Part shown: positions 47,867 through 58,655 of the stretch, in pieces
Position numbering within the stretch: the first letter of the stretch is position 1
Layout: each line of letters starts with the position of its first letter
NCBI GenBank assembly: GCA_963555705.1
Contig: OY743169.1
Span: forward strand, 45,992,124-46,056,123
Direction: 5' to 3'
Length of the DNA: 64,000 nucleotides
DNA from: Ligustrum vulgare
Taxonomy: Eukaryota > Streptophyta > Magnoliopsida > Lamiales > Oleaceae
Position numbers and translations under genes: made by a program
Notes under the pieces: generated by a model
Database searches by the model: none
Told to the model about the DNA's origin: nothing
Seen by the model: only the letters and a program-made list of their open reading frames with translations

Positions 47867-48754
47867 TATTCTTTTTGAAAGTAAGAGAAATCGTCTTCCT
47901 GTACAGATCAAAGAGAATAAGAGAACGCGTGTTTCACTTTGGCTTAAAAGTGCTGTTTTTCGTCCTTGTGAATAGTAATAATGAAGTGTGCTTTATATAT
48001 AGTAGGGATATATATATATATATATTTTGGTAATAGAGTATATGACGTTAAATCGGCTCTGAAGGTTCCCAATCCCACTTATTTCCTAATTCCTCCCTTG
48101 TTTCCACTTTCCACAGATTTCTCCACGTAGTCAAATTCAATTATTTTCTTTGATTATATCCTTAATATAATCAAATTAAGTCCTAATTTAACCTATAAAC
48201 CTCCCAATTCCCAAATCTGTCGGCAATATATAAATAATTTTATAAACAAATGTTACAAAACTCTAAAGGTTGTTGAAGTTTCCGATTTTTGAAGAAGCAA
48301 GGTTGCAAACTGTAGAGAAAAATTGTTTTGAAAAATTCAATTTTCTTGTTCTCGGACACACAGGTAATTTTGTTTTTTTTATACCATTTGATTTGCAATT
48401 TTTACCTATTTTATTTCTTTACAATTTTTTTTTCCAATTTTTGTTGATTAGGCTTATTGTTGGGTGGCTGAATTCTGGTCTTCCACTATCGGATTAAAGA
48501 TACAAAACTTTTTAATTTACTTTAACTTTGGTTACATGGTTGTTGATTTTCTTGGGTCTTCAATTATTTGCTTGCTCGCATTAATGTGGATTATTAAGAC
48601 AGTAATGTTTGAAGATTGTAGCTTTTTTTTCCAGTTAGTTTGGTATGTTGTCATTTTACCCTATTGTGGTATCTGCCATGTGTTGTTTTCATTAGAATGT
48701 TGATTGTTGTAATTTCATGATTTTTTATATTTGTTATTTGTAGTCTTTGTAGAT

Positions 48755-50787
48755 GAATATTGAGATGGCTGAAGATAAAAAAAACAGATTTTGAGATCAG
48801 AAATATGGTCACATTTTACTAAGCTAGATGGAGGAAATAAAGCAAAATGTAATTACTGTGGAAAGTCTTATGCTTGTGATTCAACTAAGATTGGTACTTC
48901 TGACTTATGGAAACACTTTAGAAATTGTCAAGCATATAAGAGTGCCCAAATAGATGAGAGACAAAGGGTACTAACAAGACAATTAAATGACACCAATGGT
49001 GGTGACGGTGGTGTTGTCAATATTAATGCTATTGCATTTAACAAAGAAGCGTGTAGGAGGGCAAAGGTAAAAATGATTATTGTGGATGAATTTCCATTTA
49101 GCTTTGTTGATGGTGTCGGGTTTAGAATATTCATGGGACATGTTTGCCCTAAGTTTGATATTCCATCTTGTAGAACAGTTACAAGAGATATATTGAAACT
49201 TTACAATGAGAAGAAGGAATTGTTAAAAGGTAAACTTATTTCTAATAAGCAAAAGTTGCGTCTTACTACTGATTGCTAGACATCAATACAAAACATTCGT
49301 TACATGGTTATCACAACTCATTTTATTGACAAAAATTGGATGTTGCATAAGAAGATATTGAGTTTTTCAGTGGTTCCAAATCATAAAGGGGAAACAATAG
49401 GAAAACTTATTGAGAATTGTTTCCTTGATTAGGAATAGAGCATGTGTCCACAATTACTATTGATAATGCCAGTGCGAATGATGGGGCTATTACCTATATG
49501 AAAAAGGTACTAAAGAATTGGAAGGTTGATGGGATGGTCTTGGGTGGTTCTTTTATGCATGTAAGGTGTTGTGCACATATAGTGAATTTAGTAGTAAATG
49601 ATGGGTTGAAAGAGTTTAATTTGGCAATAGCAAGTATTAGGAATGCTGTGAAATATTTTCAATCATCCCCTTCAAGATTAGCAAAATTCAAGATTTGTGT
49701 AGAAAGGGAGAAAATTGAATGCAAAAAAAATGGCTATGTTAGATGTACCTACTAGGTGGAATGCAACATACTTGATGTTGGATAGTGCACTAAAGTTTGA
49801 GAAAACATTTGATCGTATGGCAGAGGAAGATGGGTTTTATTGCAAATATTTTGATGAGCGCGAGAATGGAAAGCAAAGAGAAGGTCCACCTACTAGTGAA
49901 GATTGGGAAAAAGGTAGGAGGTTTGTTAAGTTTTTGAAAACCTTTTACGAAACCACTCTAAATTTAGTTCCTCTATGAATGTGACCTCGAATTTATACTT
50001 TAAAGAAGTTTGTAATATTCAACACTTGTTGAAAACATTGAGTGATAGGAAAGATCATTTATTAAGTGATATGGGAAAAAATATGAAGAGTAAATTTGAC
50101 AAGTATTGGGGCAGTGTTGAGAAAATGAACAAGATATTGATAATAGCTGTTGTGCTTGATCCTCGGTACAAGTTGGAGTTTGTGGGTTATTGTATTAGCC
50201 GCTTGTATGATAGTGGTTTGGTTGAATTGACAAAAAATGAAATCAAGAATTTATTATATGAGTTGTATAATCAGTATAAGGGATGGCATAATGCATCTAA
50301 TGACAATGACAGAGATGGTGGTACTTATGACTTTAATGATAGCGTAGTGAAGGATTCTACAACTGATGATTGGGATGAGTCAAATAATTTTGATGTTGGG
50401 TACAAATAATTAAAAATTAGCAATGATTTGCTAGGAAAAGATGAGATTCAGGGATACCTAATGGAACCCACTGAAGACTCCACTAATCCAAGTTTTGATA
50501 TTTTAACTTGGTGGAAATTAAATTGTCCACGATACGCAATTTTGTCCGAGATTGCAAGGGACGTACTTGCAATTCCTGTTTCTATTGTTGCTTCAGAGTC
50601 GGCATTTAGTACTGGAGGGCGGATTCTTGATTCATTTAGAAGTTCTTTAACACCTAAAACAGTGGAAGCTTTAATTTGTACACAAAACTGGTTGCGTTCT
50701 ACACTTTTGGGAGATAGACTATATGGAGTGGGCATTGAAGAGACAGAGTTCCATGAAGAATTAGTTCACTTGGAAACTGGTAAATAG
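48755..50787 (+). pseudogene. hAT transposase, broken
   Basis: Order of parts: a BED zinc finger (NKAKCNYCGKSYACDST then WKHFRNC, about 48838-48930), the central catalytic region with VSTITIDNASANDGAI (about 49443), HVRCCAHIVNLVVNDGL, TRWNATYLMLDSALKFEKTF (about 49753), VLDPRYKLEFV (about 50150), and the hATC dimerisation region with WWKLNCPRYAILSEIARD and VASESAFSTGGRILDSFRSS (about 50590). This is the Ac/Tag-like ricesleeper type. A frameshift near the start, a TGG to TAG stop at 49277-49279, and frameshifts near 49430, 49735, 49975 and 50410 disable it. Normal length would be about 670 residues, so nearly all of it is present. It belongs to the hAT element 41968-51821. Confidence 0.9.
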
Positions 50788-51660
50788 GAAAAAAAAATTC
50801 ACTACTAGCTTATTAGATTGTATTTTTTTTTTTTATTTATGCTTATTTTAATTGAGATTTTGTAATTTTCAATATAATATTATAATGTAATGTAGAGCTT
50901 CTTAAGAAACAGTCACAAAAAGGATGATTCAATGGTCGTGGAACTTGATTGATGATCTAAACTAAATGTAAGAATAGCTATCATTATATTTCATAATGTA
51001 ACTTCTCACATGTAAATATTATTATATTTTTCATATATTAACTTTACCATTTGTAATGCAGGATCGATGCAAGGGACGGACTAACTCTTAAATGATTGAA
51101 GTACATAACTTGGAGAAGATATTACTTGAAGAGTTCTTGAGTTTAATTTTGTTATAGTAATTTGTTAATTTTATTCTCAAGTTTAATTTTGTTATAGTAG
51201 ATTGTTAATTTATTTCTATATGGGATTTAGAGACTTAATAGTTAACTTATTATTTTGAATTTAAATCTTGTCTGTACTGTGTTACAACTTCCATTGAGCT
51301 CTTGGACATTTGACCGAGCTATGTGTTATATAATGATCAATTCAAATTTAGACCCACAGTAACCAATTCAAATTTAGACCATGTTTTACCATGTTGCATT
51401 GGTTAGTATGGTTACTGTGTTGCATTGGTTAGGAATAGGAAGTGGCAGCAGATTAGTAAATATTTGCAACTTCAACAAGCAGTGGAACATGGTATAATTC
51501 AAATTTATTACTGTGTTACTTATGATCAATTCAAATTTGTATGCATGGTTTTTTGTTTTAATTTTTGTAAAGCATGTGCGATGCTTCTATATATTTTTTA
51601 AAAGTATCATTGAAGGAAATTTTTAATCTTTATTAATGAACATTTTATTTTAACATTTTC
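50788..51660 (+). other. 3' untranslated part of the hAT element
   Basis: Non-coding AT-rich sequence with short repeats of AATTCAAATTTAGACC follows. The AACCGG-rich subterminal block starts at about 51670. Confidence 0.6.
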
Positions 51661-52824
51661 AAATGTAAAGGACCGAACCGGACGTAACCGGAACCAATAG
51701 GTTCGGTTTCGGATCGGTTTCTTATTCAAATATGGAACAAATGGTTCCGTTACTAAGATTCTCTTTGGTACTCGGTTCGGTTCCTTTTGGAACCAGACCA
51801 ACCGGATCGCGCCCATGCCTAGATGAAACAAAGGGAGCGATCGCACCATCGCATCAAAATCGAGACAGAAGCAATAGAGCTCAACCACGCGATCGCGACA
51901 TTTCCAATCAAGCGATCATGCCGTTCACCTGACACCAGATTTTCGCTTTTTTTAATTAATTTCTATTTTCTTTATTATTTTTCGTTTTTTGAATTCTTAG
52001 CGACTAGAACTAGGGTTCGACGCGTTTTGACATTATATTATCAAGTTTCTATCATTGTAAAAACAACTTGGATTATTGAATAGATTGAGAGATTTTTCTC
52101 TTTGAAAAGGTTGAGGATTCCCTTTGTGTTCTTCAGGAACAATTTTGAACTAGTCCTTGTGGCGTTTCGTAAACGTTGATTCTTCAATCCGCATGGTCGA
52201 ATATCTTTCCTAGGCTATTATTTTTGTTATTCCGCATTTTCGTCGGGATTCCCGATTTGGATCGCGTCAATTTGCATTCTTGGTCCTCCACTTTCAATTG
52301 ATGGGATTTAGTCCCCATTCTTTAGAAACTTCTCAATTTGCTCGTCTCAGCTCTCAACTTCTTCAATTGGGTCCTCCAACTTTTGATTCATTCACTTTGG
52401 CACCATGCTAATTTCCCGGTTGACATCATCAACTCCTCAATTGTCCAATTAAGCTCCAATAAGCATCTAATTGTGCATTTTTCCCATCATTTGCTTCATT
52501 CTTCATCTTTTGTGATATTTTCTGAAAAATAAACAAAAAGACACAAATTAAATAGTAAATATTCTAAAATGACAACAATATATTCTAATTTAAACATGCA
52601 AATAAGTGTATAAAATTCACTTATCACCAACCCTATTATAATGAACACATTTCCTCAAACCACTTTTTAATCACACACATTTTTCAAAGCCGCTTTTTAA
52701 CCATAAATTATACCTAGAAAACATAAATAACACAAAAAATATCGGCGGGGGACACTAGCGAACAGAGGCTAAATAGTTGATAAGCATGAAATCAAAACAC
52801 GATTTTCTTGAATCCTGTATTCAT

Positions 52825-53317
52825 TAGGGGTGGACATGGTTCCATTTGGTTTTGATTTTAAGAGAACCGAATTGAATCATGAACTGATGATTTTTTTAAT
52901 AATGGAACCATTTGGTTTTTTCAAAGATAAAAAACCGAATAGAAACCAAACCAGCTGGTTCTGGTTTGGTTCTAGATCCATTACCTAATTTTTTTCAAAT
53001 GAAAAATACAATTAAAATCTATCATCACATTCATAAGTTAGTAATATATACGTTTCAAAACTAAATATCAACGACGTCGATGGTGATTAAGAAGCGTAAC
53101 GATGACTGTGTTGTAAGAGTGCAAGTGAATAAGTGTGAATGTATGTCTACAATTGAAAAGAAGAGAAATGAATAAGAATTAGAATTTAGATATAGGATTT
53201 AAAATCTTTGTCTAATAGGAAATGAGGTAAATTGTATGGTAAATAATTTTTTTGTCCATTTCACATTTATAATTTCATATTTGAGTTTTTTGGTGTGAAG
53301 AATACCTCCTAATTTGT

Positions 53318-53359
<42 letters not shown>

Positions 53360-53525
53360 AATTTGATTCTTGGTTCTTATTCTGGTTCAGGCATCAGAAC
53401 CGAAACTAAATGACTCTTAATTCTAAGAATTAAATCATCACTTTTTATGTAGAATCGAACCAAATCACTTGATTTGGTTTGATTCTGATTTGATCTGGTT
53501 TTATTTGTTATTTTGTCCACCCCCA
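52825..53525. mobile_element. hAT MITE of 701 bp
   Basis: The ends are TAGGGGTGGACA and, read inward from the right, TGGGGGTGGACA (11 of 12). Perfect 8-bp flanks GTATTCAT lie at 52817-52824 and 53526-53533. Subterminal regions hold many GGTT.(T/G)GGTT and AACC motifs. An (AT)n array is at 53322-53357. No coding capacity is seen. Confidence 0.93.
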
Positions 53526-53533
53526 GTATTCAT

Positions 53534-54066
53534 GACATGAAAATTTGAGCTACTCTTTCTCTTCAACTACATCTAGTTTATTATTCTCTAACAGTATTAT
53601 TTCGCATGTCCTTTTCGTGGGTCCCTTCATGATGGATGAGTAGCGGCATTTGTTTGCATAATAAAATGAGCTGCTTCAAGTTTTCCAACTTTTCTCTTTC
53701 CTTACCCATTATTTGCGCAAAATACTTGAAAATCAAGAGCCAACAAACAAATATTTAAAACCTTCTGTTTTTGTCTCACAATATTATATTCGATTGGCTT
53801 TGCTTTTTTCACCTCTATATTGATTTTATAGTTTCATCATTTGCCACATTTTTTCTTCCTTCTGCTGTTGTTGAAACAATACTAGATAATTGTATTTGCT
53901 TCTTTGATTGAATTTGTGTTGGGCTTATCACTCAAAATCACTCCTGGAAGTTTCTCTTCTTGTTTTTCACTGCTTTTGTGTTTCGAATCCTGATTTTATT
54001 ATTTACGTTTATTCTATTTCTAGGCTTTATAAAATGGAGGTTTGAAAAGTATTGTTATTATTCATC
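53534..54066 (+). other. Former 5' flank of the NIN-like-protein pseudogene
   Basis: Pyrimidine-rich sequence of 5' UTR character leads to the start codon at 54067. No separate gene is seen. It may contain the old promoter. Confidence 0.4.
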
Positions 54067-54660
54067 ATGGAAGATGCTATTGATTTCAATCTCATTGATG
54101 AACTCTTACACGACGACTTCTAGTTAGAGACTGCTTATGGATCACCCGATTTCACTTCTCCTCCATACTACTTTTCCACTTCAAGCAATAACATTGGAAA
54201 TTTGAACTCGATCCCACAACAGGAGAGTTTCTTATTAGAAATAGAAAAACCAAATTTTACCGATAATCCAACTTTTCACTTTTCCCAAATGGATGAATTT
54301 CCTGCAAGTCAAGTGCAAAACCAGAGATTGGTACATGCTATCGAGTACCTAAAAGACTCCACGGGAGATAAGGACATCCTTATTCAGATCTGGATGCCTA
54401 AAAACGGAGGAGGTTGACATGTCTTCTCTACTTACAACCAACCGTTTTCACTGAATTCAAACAGCAAGAGTCTTGGAGAATACAGATATGTTTCCAAAAA
54501 TTGTTAATTTGCACCAGAGGAGGACTCTAAGGATCTTGTTGGGTTACCTGGTCTTGTCTTCTGGAATAAGTTGCCAGAATGGACTCCAGATATTCACTTT
54601 TTCAAAAGAGTGGAATATAATTCAATCTATGCACAACATGAGGAATATAAAAAATGGTCA
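54067..54660 (+). pseudogene. NIN-like protein (NLP) N-terminal fragment
   Basis: NLPs are RWP-RK transcription factors for nitrate responses. One frame runs from ATG (MEDAIDFNLIDELLHDDF) for about 200 codons with no frameshift. It matches the N-terminal GAF-like part of NLPs: [59 protein letters not shown]. Three in-frame stops lie at 54121-54123 (TAG), 54415-54417 (TGA) and 54505-54507 (TAA). Each sits where the family has Trp, probably Arg, and Gln, so each is one transition. The RWP-RK and PB1 domains are absent; similarity stops near 54660 and transposon sequence follows. It is a truncated dead copy. Confidence 0.85.
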
Positions 54661-54744
54661 ACGTATAAATGCCTAAGTCACATATGATGTTTAGGGAATT
54701 CTATGCACAACATGATGTAGGTCCTAAAAACCCTAATGATTTAA

Positions 54745-55100
54745 GAGAAAAAAGAGATTGAAAATTTAGTTGATGGTTCTGAAACTCCTTTATATCCTAG
54801 TTGTAGGACGTTCACAGAGATGTTAGCTTCGGTTGCTATGTTTAAGTATAAAGCTACATATGGTATATCAGATAGTGGTTTTGATGTCTAAACCTTTTTC
54901 TTGACATGCTAGTAGAGAATAGTACACTTCCTAAATCACTTTGTAAAATGAAAAAAAAAACTTCTCAATATATTTGATCTTTGTTATGAGAGGATACATG
55001 CTTGATTAAATTATTGTTTTCTATATAGGAACTAGCTTGAGCATGCTGAATTATGTCCAAAATGTGGTCGCTCAGGATAGAAAGTTAACTAAATAGACGA
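54745..55100 (+). pseudogene. CACTA (TNP2-type) transposase fragment
   Basis: The frame starting near 54755 reads NLVDGSETPLYPSCRTFTEM and continues AMFKYKATYGISDSGF. After a frameshift come DMLVENSTLPKSLCKMKK, DLCYERIHA, and HAELCPKCGRSG. Plant CACTA TNP2 proteins share LYPGCKxFTKL, PKSxYEAKK, YEKIHACxNDC and CPKCG in this order. Stops and a frameshift break it, and only about 110 residues remain. No CACTA termini are recognisable. Confidence 0.75.
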
Positions 55101-55549
55101 ATTCAGAAAAAATCCCAACAAAAATCTTGTGTTATTCCCCTATAATACCAAGATTTAGAAGGATGTTTAGAATAGATGAAATGTCAATGCAACTTAGATG
55201 ACACTCAAGTAATAAAAATTTAGATTGTAAAATAAGGCATCCAAATGTGGGATTGTATCGTTAATCCCTCTGGATGGTGACGTTTCCCTAAATTTAGACA
55301 TTGGAATGGAATACGGAATTCAAGAAAATTCAAGAACAAGATGATCTAGACATCCATGAGTAAATAAGAAATTTATTTTCTGACTCGAAAAAATATCAAG
55401 AATTTAAATTCAAGAAAGTAGTTCTTGAGTTTTCGGAATTATTTTTCTTGAAATTCTTTGTAATATTTATGAATTTTTGAAATAAAAAATAATTTTATAG
55501 AATGTGATTTCTTGTGGGCATCATGAAGAAAGTCACAAAATCACATCAT

Positions 55550-57650
55550 TCTCTCACTCTTGAAAATAATTCAACCTCGAATCGGCACCTGGTCCAACGA
55601 TCATGTTTCTTCTGCTTTTGTGAGCCAGAGGAACCTACTTATACTTCTTCATTTCCTTCAAATTCCTAGGCTGTTTAAACTTGCCATTAAAGTTTCTCAC
55701 AGCTTTAAGTATAGGACCTGATTTGGTGCTTGTGAAAAAAGAAATATCTAAATTAAGGAGGGGTTTGTTAGTATGGTTAAGTGCAACAAAAGGGTCATTG
55801 TACATCAACCTCTGTGCAAGGAAACTCATTTTTTTGTGGTCTCTCTTTTATTTTTCTCTTTGCACACTTCCTTTGCTCTTTCTGAGGTTTGGACCTCAAC
55901 TCTCTTTATTCACTTTTCTCTACCTCTCATTTTCTGAGTTCGTGGTCTTAACTCTCTTTGTTTTCCTCTCAACTTGACCCTTCAATTTTAATCGATCATC
56001 ATAAACCTGCATTGGTAACAAAGGAACAAGAGTAATTCTTTTTTCACCCCTCAAAAGGCTTTACTGATTTGTAAGTCCATTATGTACTACTTCCGTATCA
56101 TGTTGCAGGGCCTCCCCAACAAGATATGTCCAATATGTATAGGTACGAAATCATAAACTATTTCCTCATTGTACTTCCCAATAGTAAGATTCACCCTGAT
56201 TTGCTTGTTTACCTTAATCTCTTCAGATTCATTTAACTACTGCAACTTATATGGCCTAGGATGTTTTAATATAGGTAATCCCAACTTCTCAACTAAGGTA
56301 GTACTAGCAACATTGGTGCAACTCCTCCCAATCAATAACCATACAACACACTTTATTGTTTACAAAACACCTAGTATGAAAGATATTTTCCCTTTGCTCA
56401 TCTACCTCATTCACCATAATTCTTGTACGAAGGACACACCTAATTAGAGACTCAAATACAACATACTCTACTCCCTCACCATCACTAGCATCTTCTAGTT
56501 TAGTCATCCTTTCATAATCATTCTCATCCCTAAACACCACTTCAACATTACACAAAAGCATTATCTTTTTATTTAGACATTGTGAAACAATGTGTCCAAT
56601 ACCCAAACATCTAAAGCACTTAATATCTCTATTCCTAGTAGGTTGGGAATCAGAATTAGATTTACTTTTCTGGGCTGGCTTCTCTCTCCCCTTAAATGGT
56701 TCAAGCTTCTCCTTTGAAATAAGATCTTCATCACCTTCCCTTTTTGGTTGTAAAGAAGGACCAGAGCCCGAAGAATGTTTTGCTATGCCCTTTCGTTTAA
56801 ACTACCTTTCCACCTTCATAGCCATGTGAGACATGTCCTTCAACTCTACATATTGTTGTAGCTCAATCACATTAGCTATGTCTCTATTCAACCCACTGAA
56901 GAATATGGTCATTATAGCCTCCCTATCCTCCTAAACAGTAGCCCTAATCATTGCAACCTCCATTTCCTTATAGTAATTCTTCACACTCCTAGACCCTGAG
57001 AAAGACTTTGTAGTCTTTCGTAAAGGCCCCTATAATAATGGTTAGACACAAACCTCTCCCTAATGAGAGCATTTAATTCACCCTGTCCCAAGAAGCCTAT
57101 CACATTTTCTCCTTCTACTTGTAACCAATTGATCGCACCATATGATTGCATAATTAGTGCACTCTATCACTACTTCACCTTCTTCTCTTCTGAGTAATTG
57201 TAGCAATCAAAGATTAATTCTAATTTCTTCTCCCACTCCAAATAAACTCAAGATCATTTTTTCCTTGAAAATATGGTATGGTCATCTCAATATTTTCAAG
57301 GTTCTCATCCACTCATTCTCTATCTCTATGACCTCTCCTATAAACGCCTTTCATGCATATCTTCTCTATCTCTCCTCCTTCCCACACTAGACATTGAAGA
57401 TTAGACACTTACTCCATCACTCTCTATTTCCTCATCTTAGCCTCAACTTCCAACCCAGGATTATAGTCATACATGTCCTGCCTCCTAGCATTAGGGATAC
57501 TTTCAGAGGGCTCCCTATGCAAGTGAGCAATTTTCGCATCCCGTTTATACATCTTAATCATAATCTCATCAAACTGATTTTGCAAAGTTGCCAAGATGTC
57601 GAATTGATTTTTGTCCCCCTAGTTGATGAAGTTCCTTCTTTGTCGGAGAT
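55550..57650 (-). pseudogene. Gag and protease of the G2 gypsy element, RT/integrase absent
   Basis: On the minus strand gag reads ILATLQNQFDEIMIKMYKRD (about 57600-57540), then REPSESIPNARRQDMYDYNP. A zinc knuckle CFRCLGIGHIVSQC (CX2CX4HX4C) lies at about 56618-56577. The protease region follows with KVCCMVID, GSCTNVASTTLVEKLGL and HILLGRPCN (about 56370-56100). Then comes a Lys/Glu-rich linker, FLAQRLMYND (about 55825) and the tail DSRLNYFQE at 55575-55550, right at the LTR. There is no room for RT, RNase H or integrase. Several stops and frameshifts are present. Confidence 0.75.
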
Positions 57651-58655
57651 TGTTAGTTATCAAGAAAAAAAAATAAAGTATCCTCACGTGTTTTTACGCT
57701 TGTGTATCACCCTATTTAGCTTTTTCCCGATAATAATCTCATATGTAATGACCCGGGTTTTTCGTAAATAAAACCTGGAGTGTTACTAAAATAACTTATT
57801 TTCTTTAAATAAATGCGGAAGCGTAAAAATAAAATACTCTTTTACTTTAAAAATAAATTGTATTCAAAACTTTCCAAACTTGAAATTGAAGAGTTTTTCC
57901 AACAATTTATAATAATTTAATTTAACAGATAAACATGTCTCTAACATTAAATAAAATTGGAATATGAAACTTATAATTTTTAATTATTTAAATCTCATTG
58001 GCAGTCCACATCACTATTTCATCATAATCCAACCGACTTGAACTAGCTTGGAAAATATTAAAGTAAGAGTGAGTATAAAAAAAATATCCAGTAAGATACG
58101 TGCCAATTCGAATTCAACATAATATAAATTTAAGATACATTCAGTACAAAAATATTTTCCTCATTTAGAGTAGCTGATCGCAATAACAACTAGCTCAAAG
58201 AATTACTTAAGAATCCCCAATTCGATCCCGAAGGATTTAACATAGCATCCCGAAGAATTCAAATTTTGAAATCAACCTGAAGGCCTAAAGTATTAAAAGT
58301 AACATTATATAAATGACATGAAAAATTAGAATTTAAATCACTTGCACATAATGTATCTTACCTAAAATATAAAAGTAATTTATGTAAGGAAAATCAACTG
58401 TGCTAGCTCCAATATTTCTCTAAGGTTTGGCCGAAACTAAATGTTTTTGTGTGATTCATTTACCCTTTTCAACAGTATTTATAGATACAATACCCAATTG
58501 AGTCTTAGTACAACTATAATGAAAGAAGCGTGTTAGACAAGAAACTGGGTGAGGGTGAAATTGAGAGAGTTTAGATTGTGATTTCACAAAATCAATAGGA
58601 TCACTACACGTGGAAGTTGAGAAAAGAAAGGAGAATGATTTGCATTAATTCAATA

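Larger units (their letters stand above)
45305..48008 (-). mobile_element. Helitron segment with a second 5' end
   Basis: A second 5' end, TCCCTACTATATATAAAGC, lies at 48008 (minus strand), preceded by A. The first about 100 bases resemble the 5' end at 45304 (both have CTATTCA...GGACGAAAAA and a CACTTTTA block). No separate 3' hairpin with CTAG was found in this segment. It is therefore either an outer Helitron sharing the 3' end at 42136, or a partial copy. Confidence 0.6.
41968..51821 (+). mobile_element. hAT element of 9.85 kb with transposase relic
   Basis: The ends are TAGGAATGGACAC and, read inward from the right, TAGGCATGGGCGC (10 of 13 identical). Flanking 8-bp copies are GGTGAAAC (41960-41967) and GATGAAAC (51822-51829), one mismatch. 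Both ends carry clustered AACCGG/CCGGTT motifs, as expected for hAT transposase binding. The interior has a BED-finger hAT transposase at 48755-50787. Some 5.9 kb of Helitron DNA is inserted near the left end, so the hAT element itself is about 4 kb, a normal size. Frame breaks make it non-autonomous now. Confidence 0.85.
41300..52269 (+). mobile_element. Gypsy 3' fragment: coding tail plus LTR, split by a hAT element
   Basis: The coding tail ends at about 41790 and the LTR follows: 41791-41967, then 51830-52269 beyond the hAT element (with the 8-bp duplication). The LTR starts TGTGATCCGAGG and ends GGATCGCGTCA. The 5' part of the element is missing. The LTR carries GCGATCGC palindromes near 41946 and 51884. 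Confidence 0.7.
40387..52626 (-). mobile_element. Solo LTR of the E2 family, split by an 11-kb nest
   Basis: The two halves are 40387-about 41300 and 52270-52626. Both align with the LTR at 34264-35678 and together cover its ends. Flanks are ACAAC (40382-40386) and CCAAC (52627-52631), 4 of 5 identical, as for a solo LTR. About 240 bp of the LTR middle is missing at the insertion point. Confidence 0.75.

Noticed and set aside
57157..57771. Two plus-strand frames of 77 and 125 aa
   Set aside because: They are antisense to the gag region of the minus-strand gypsy element.
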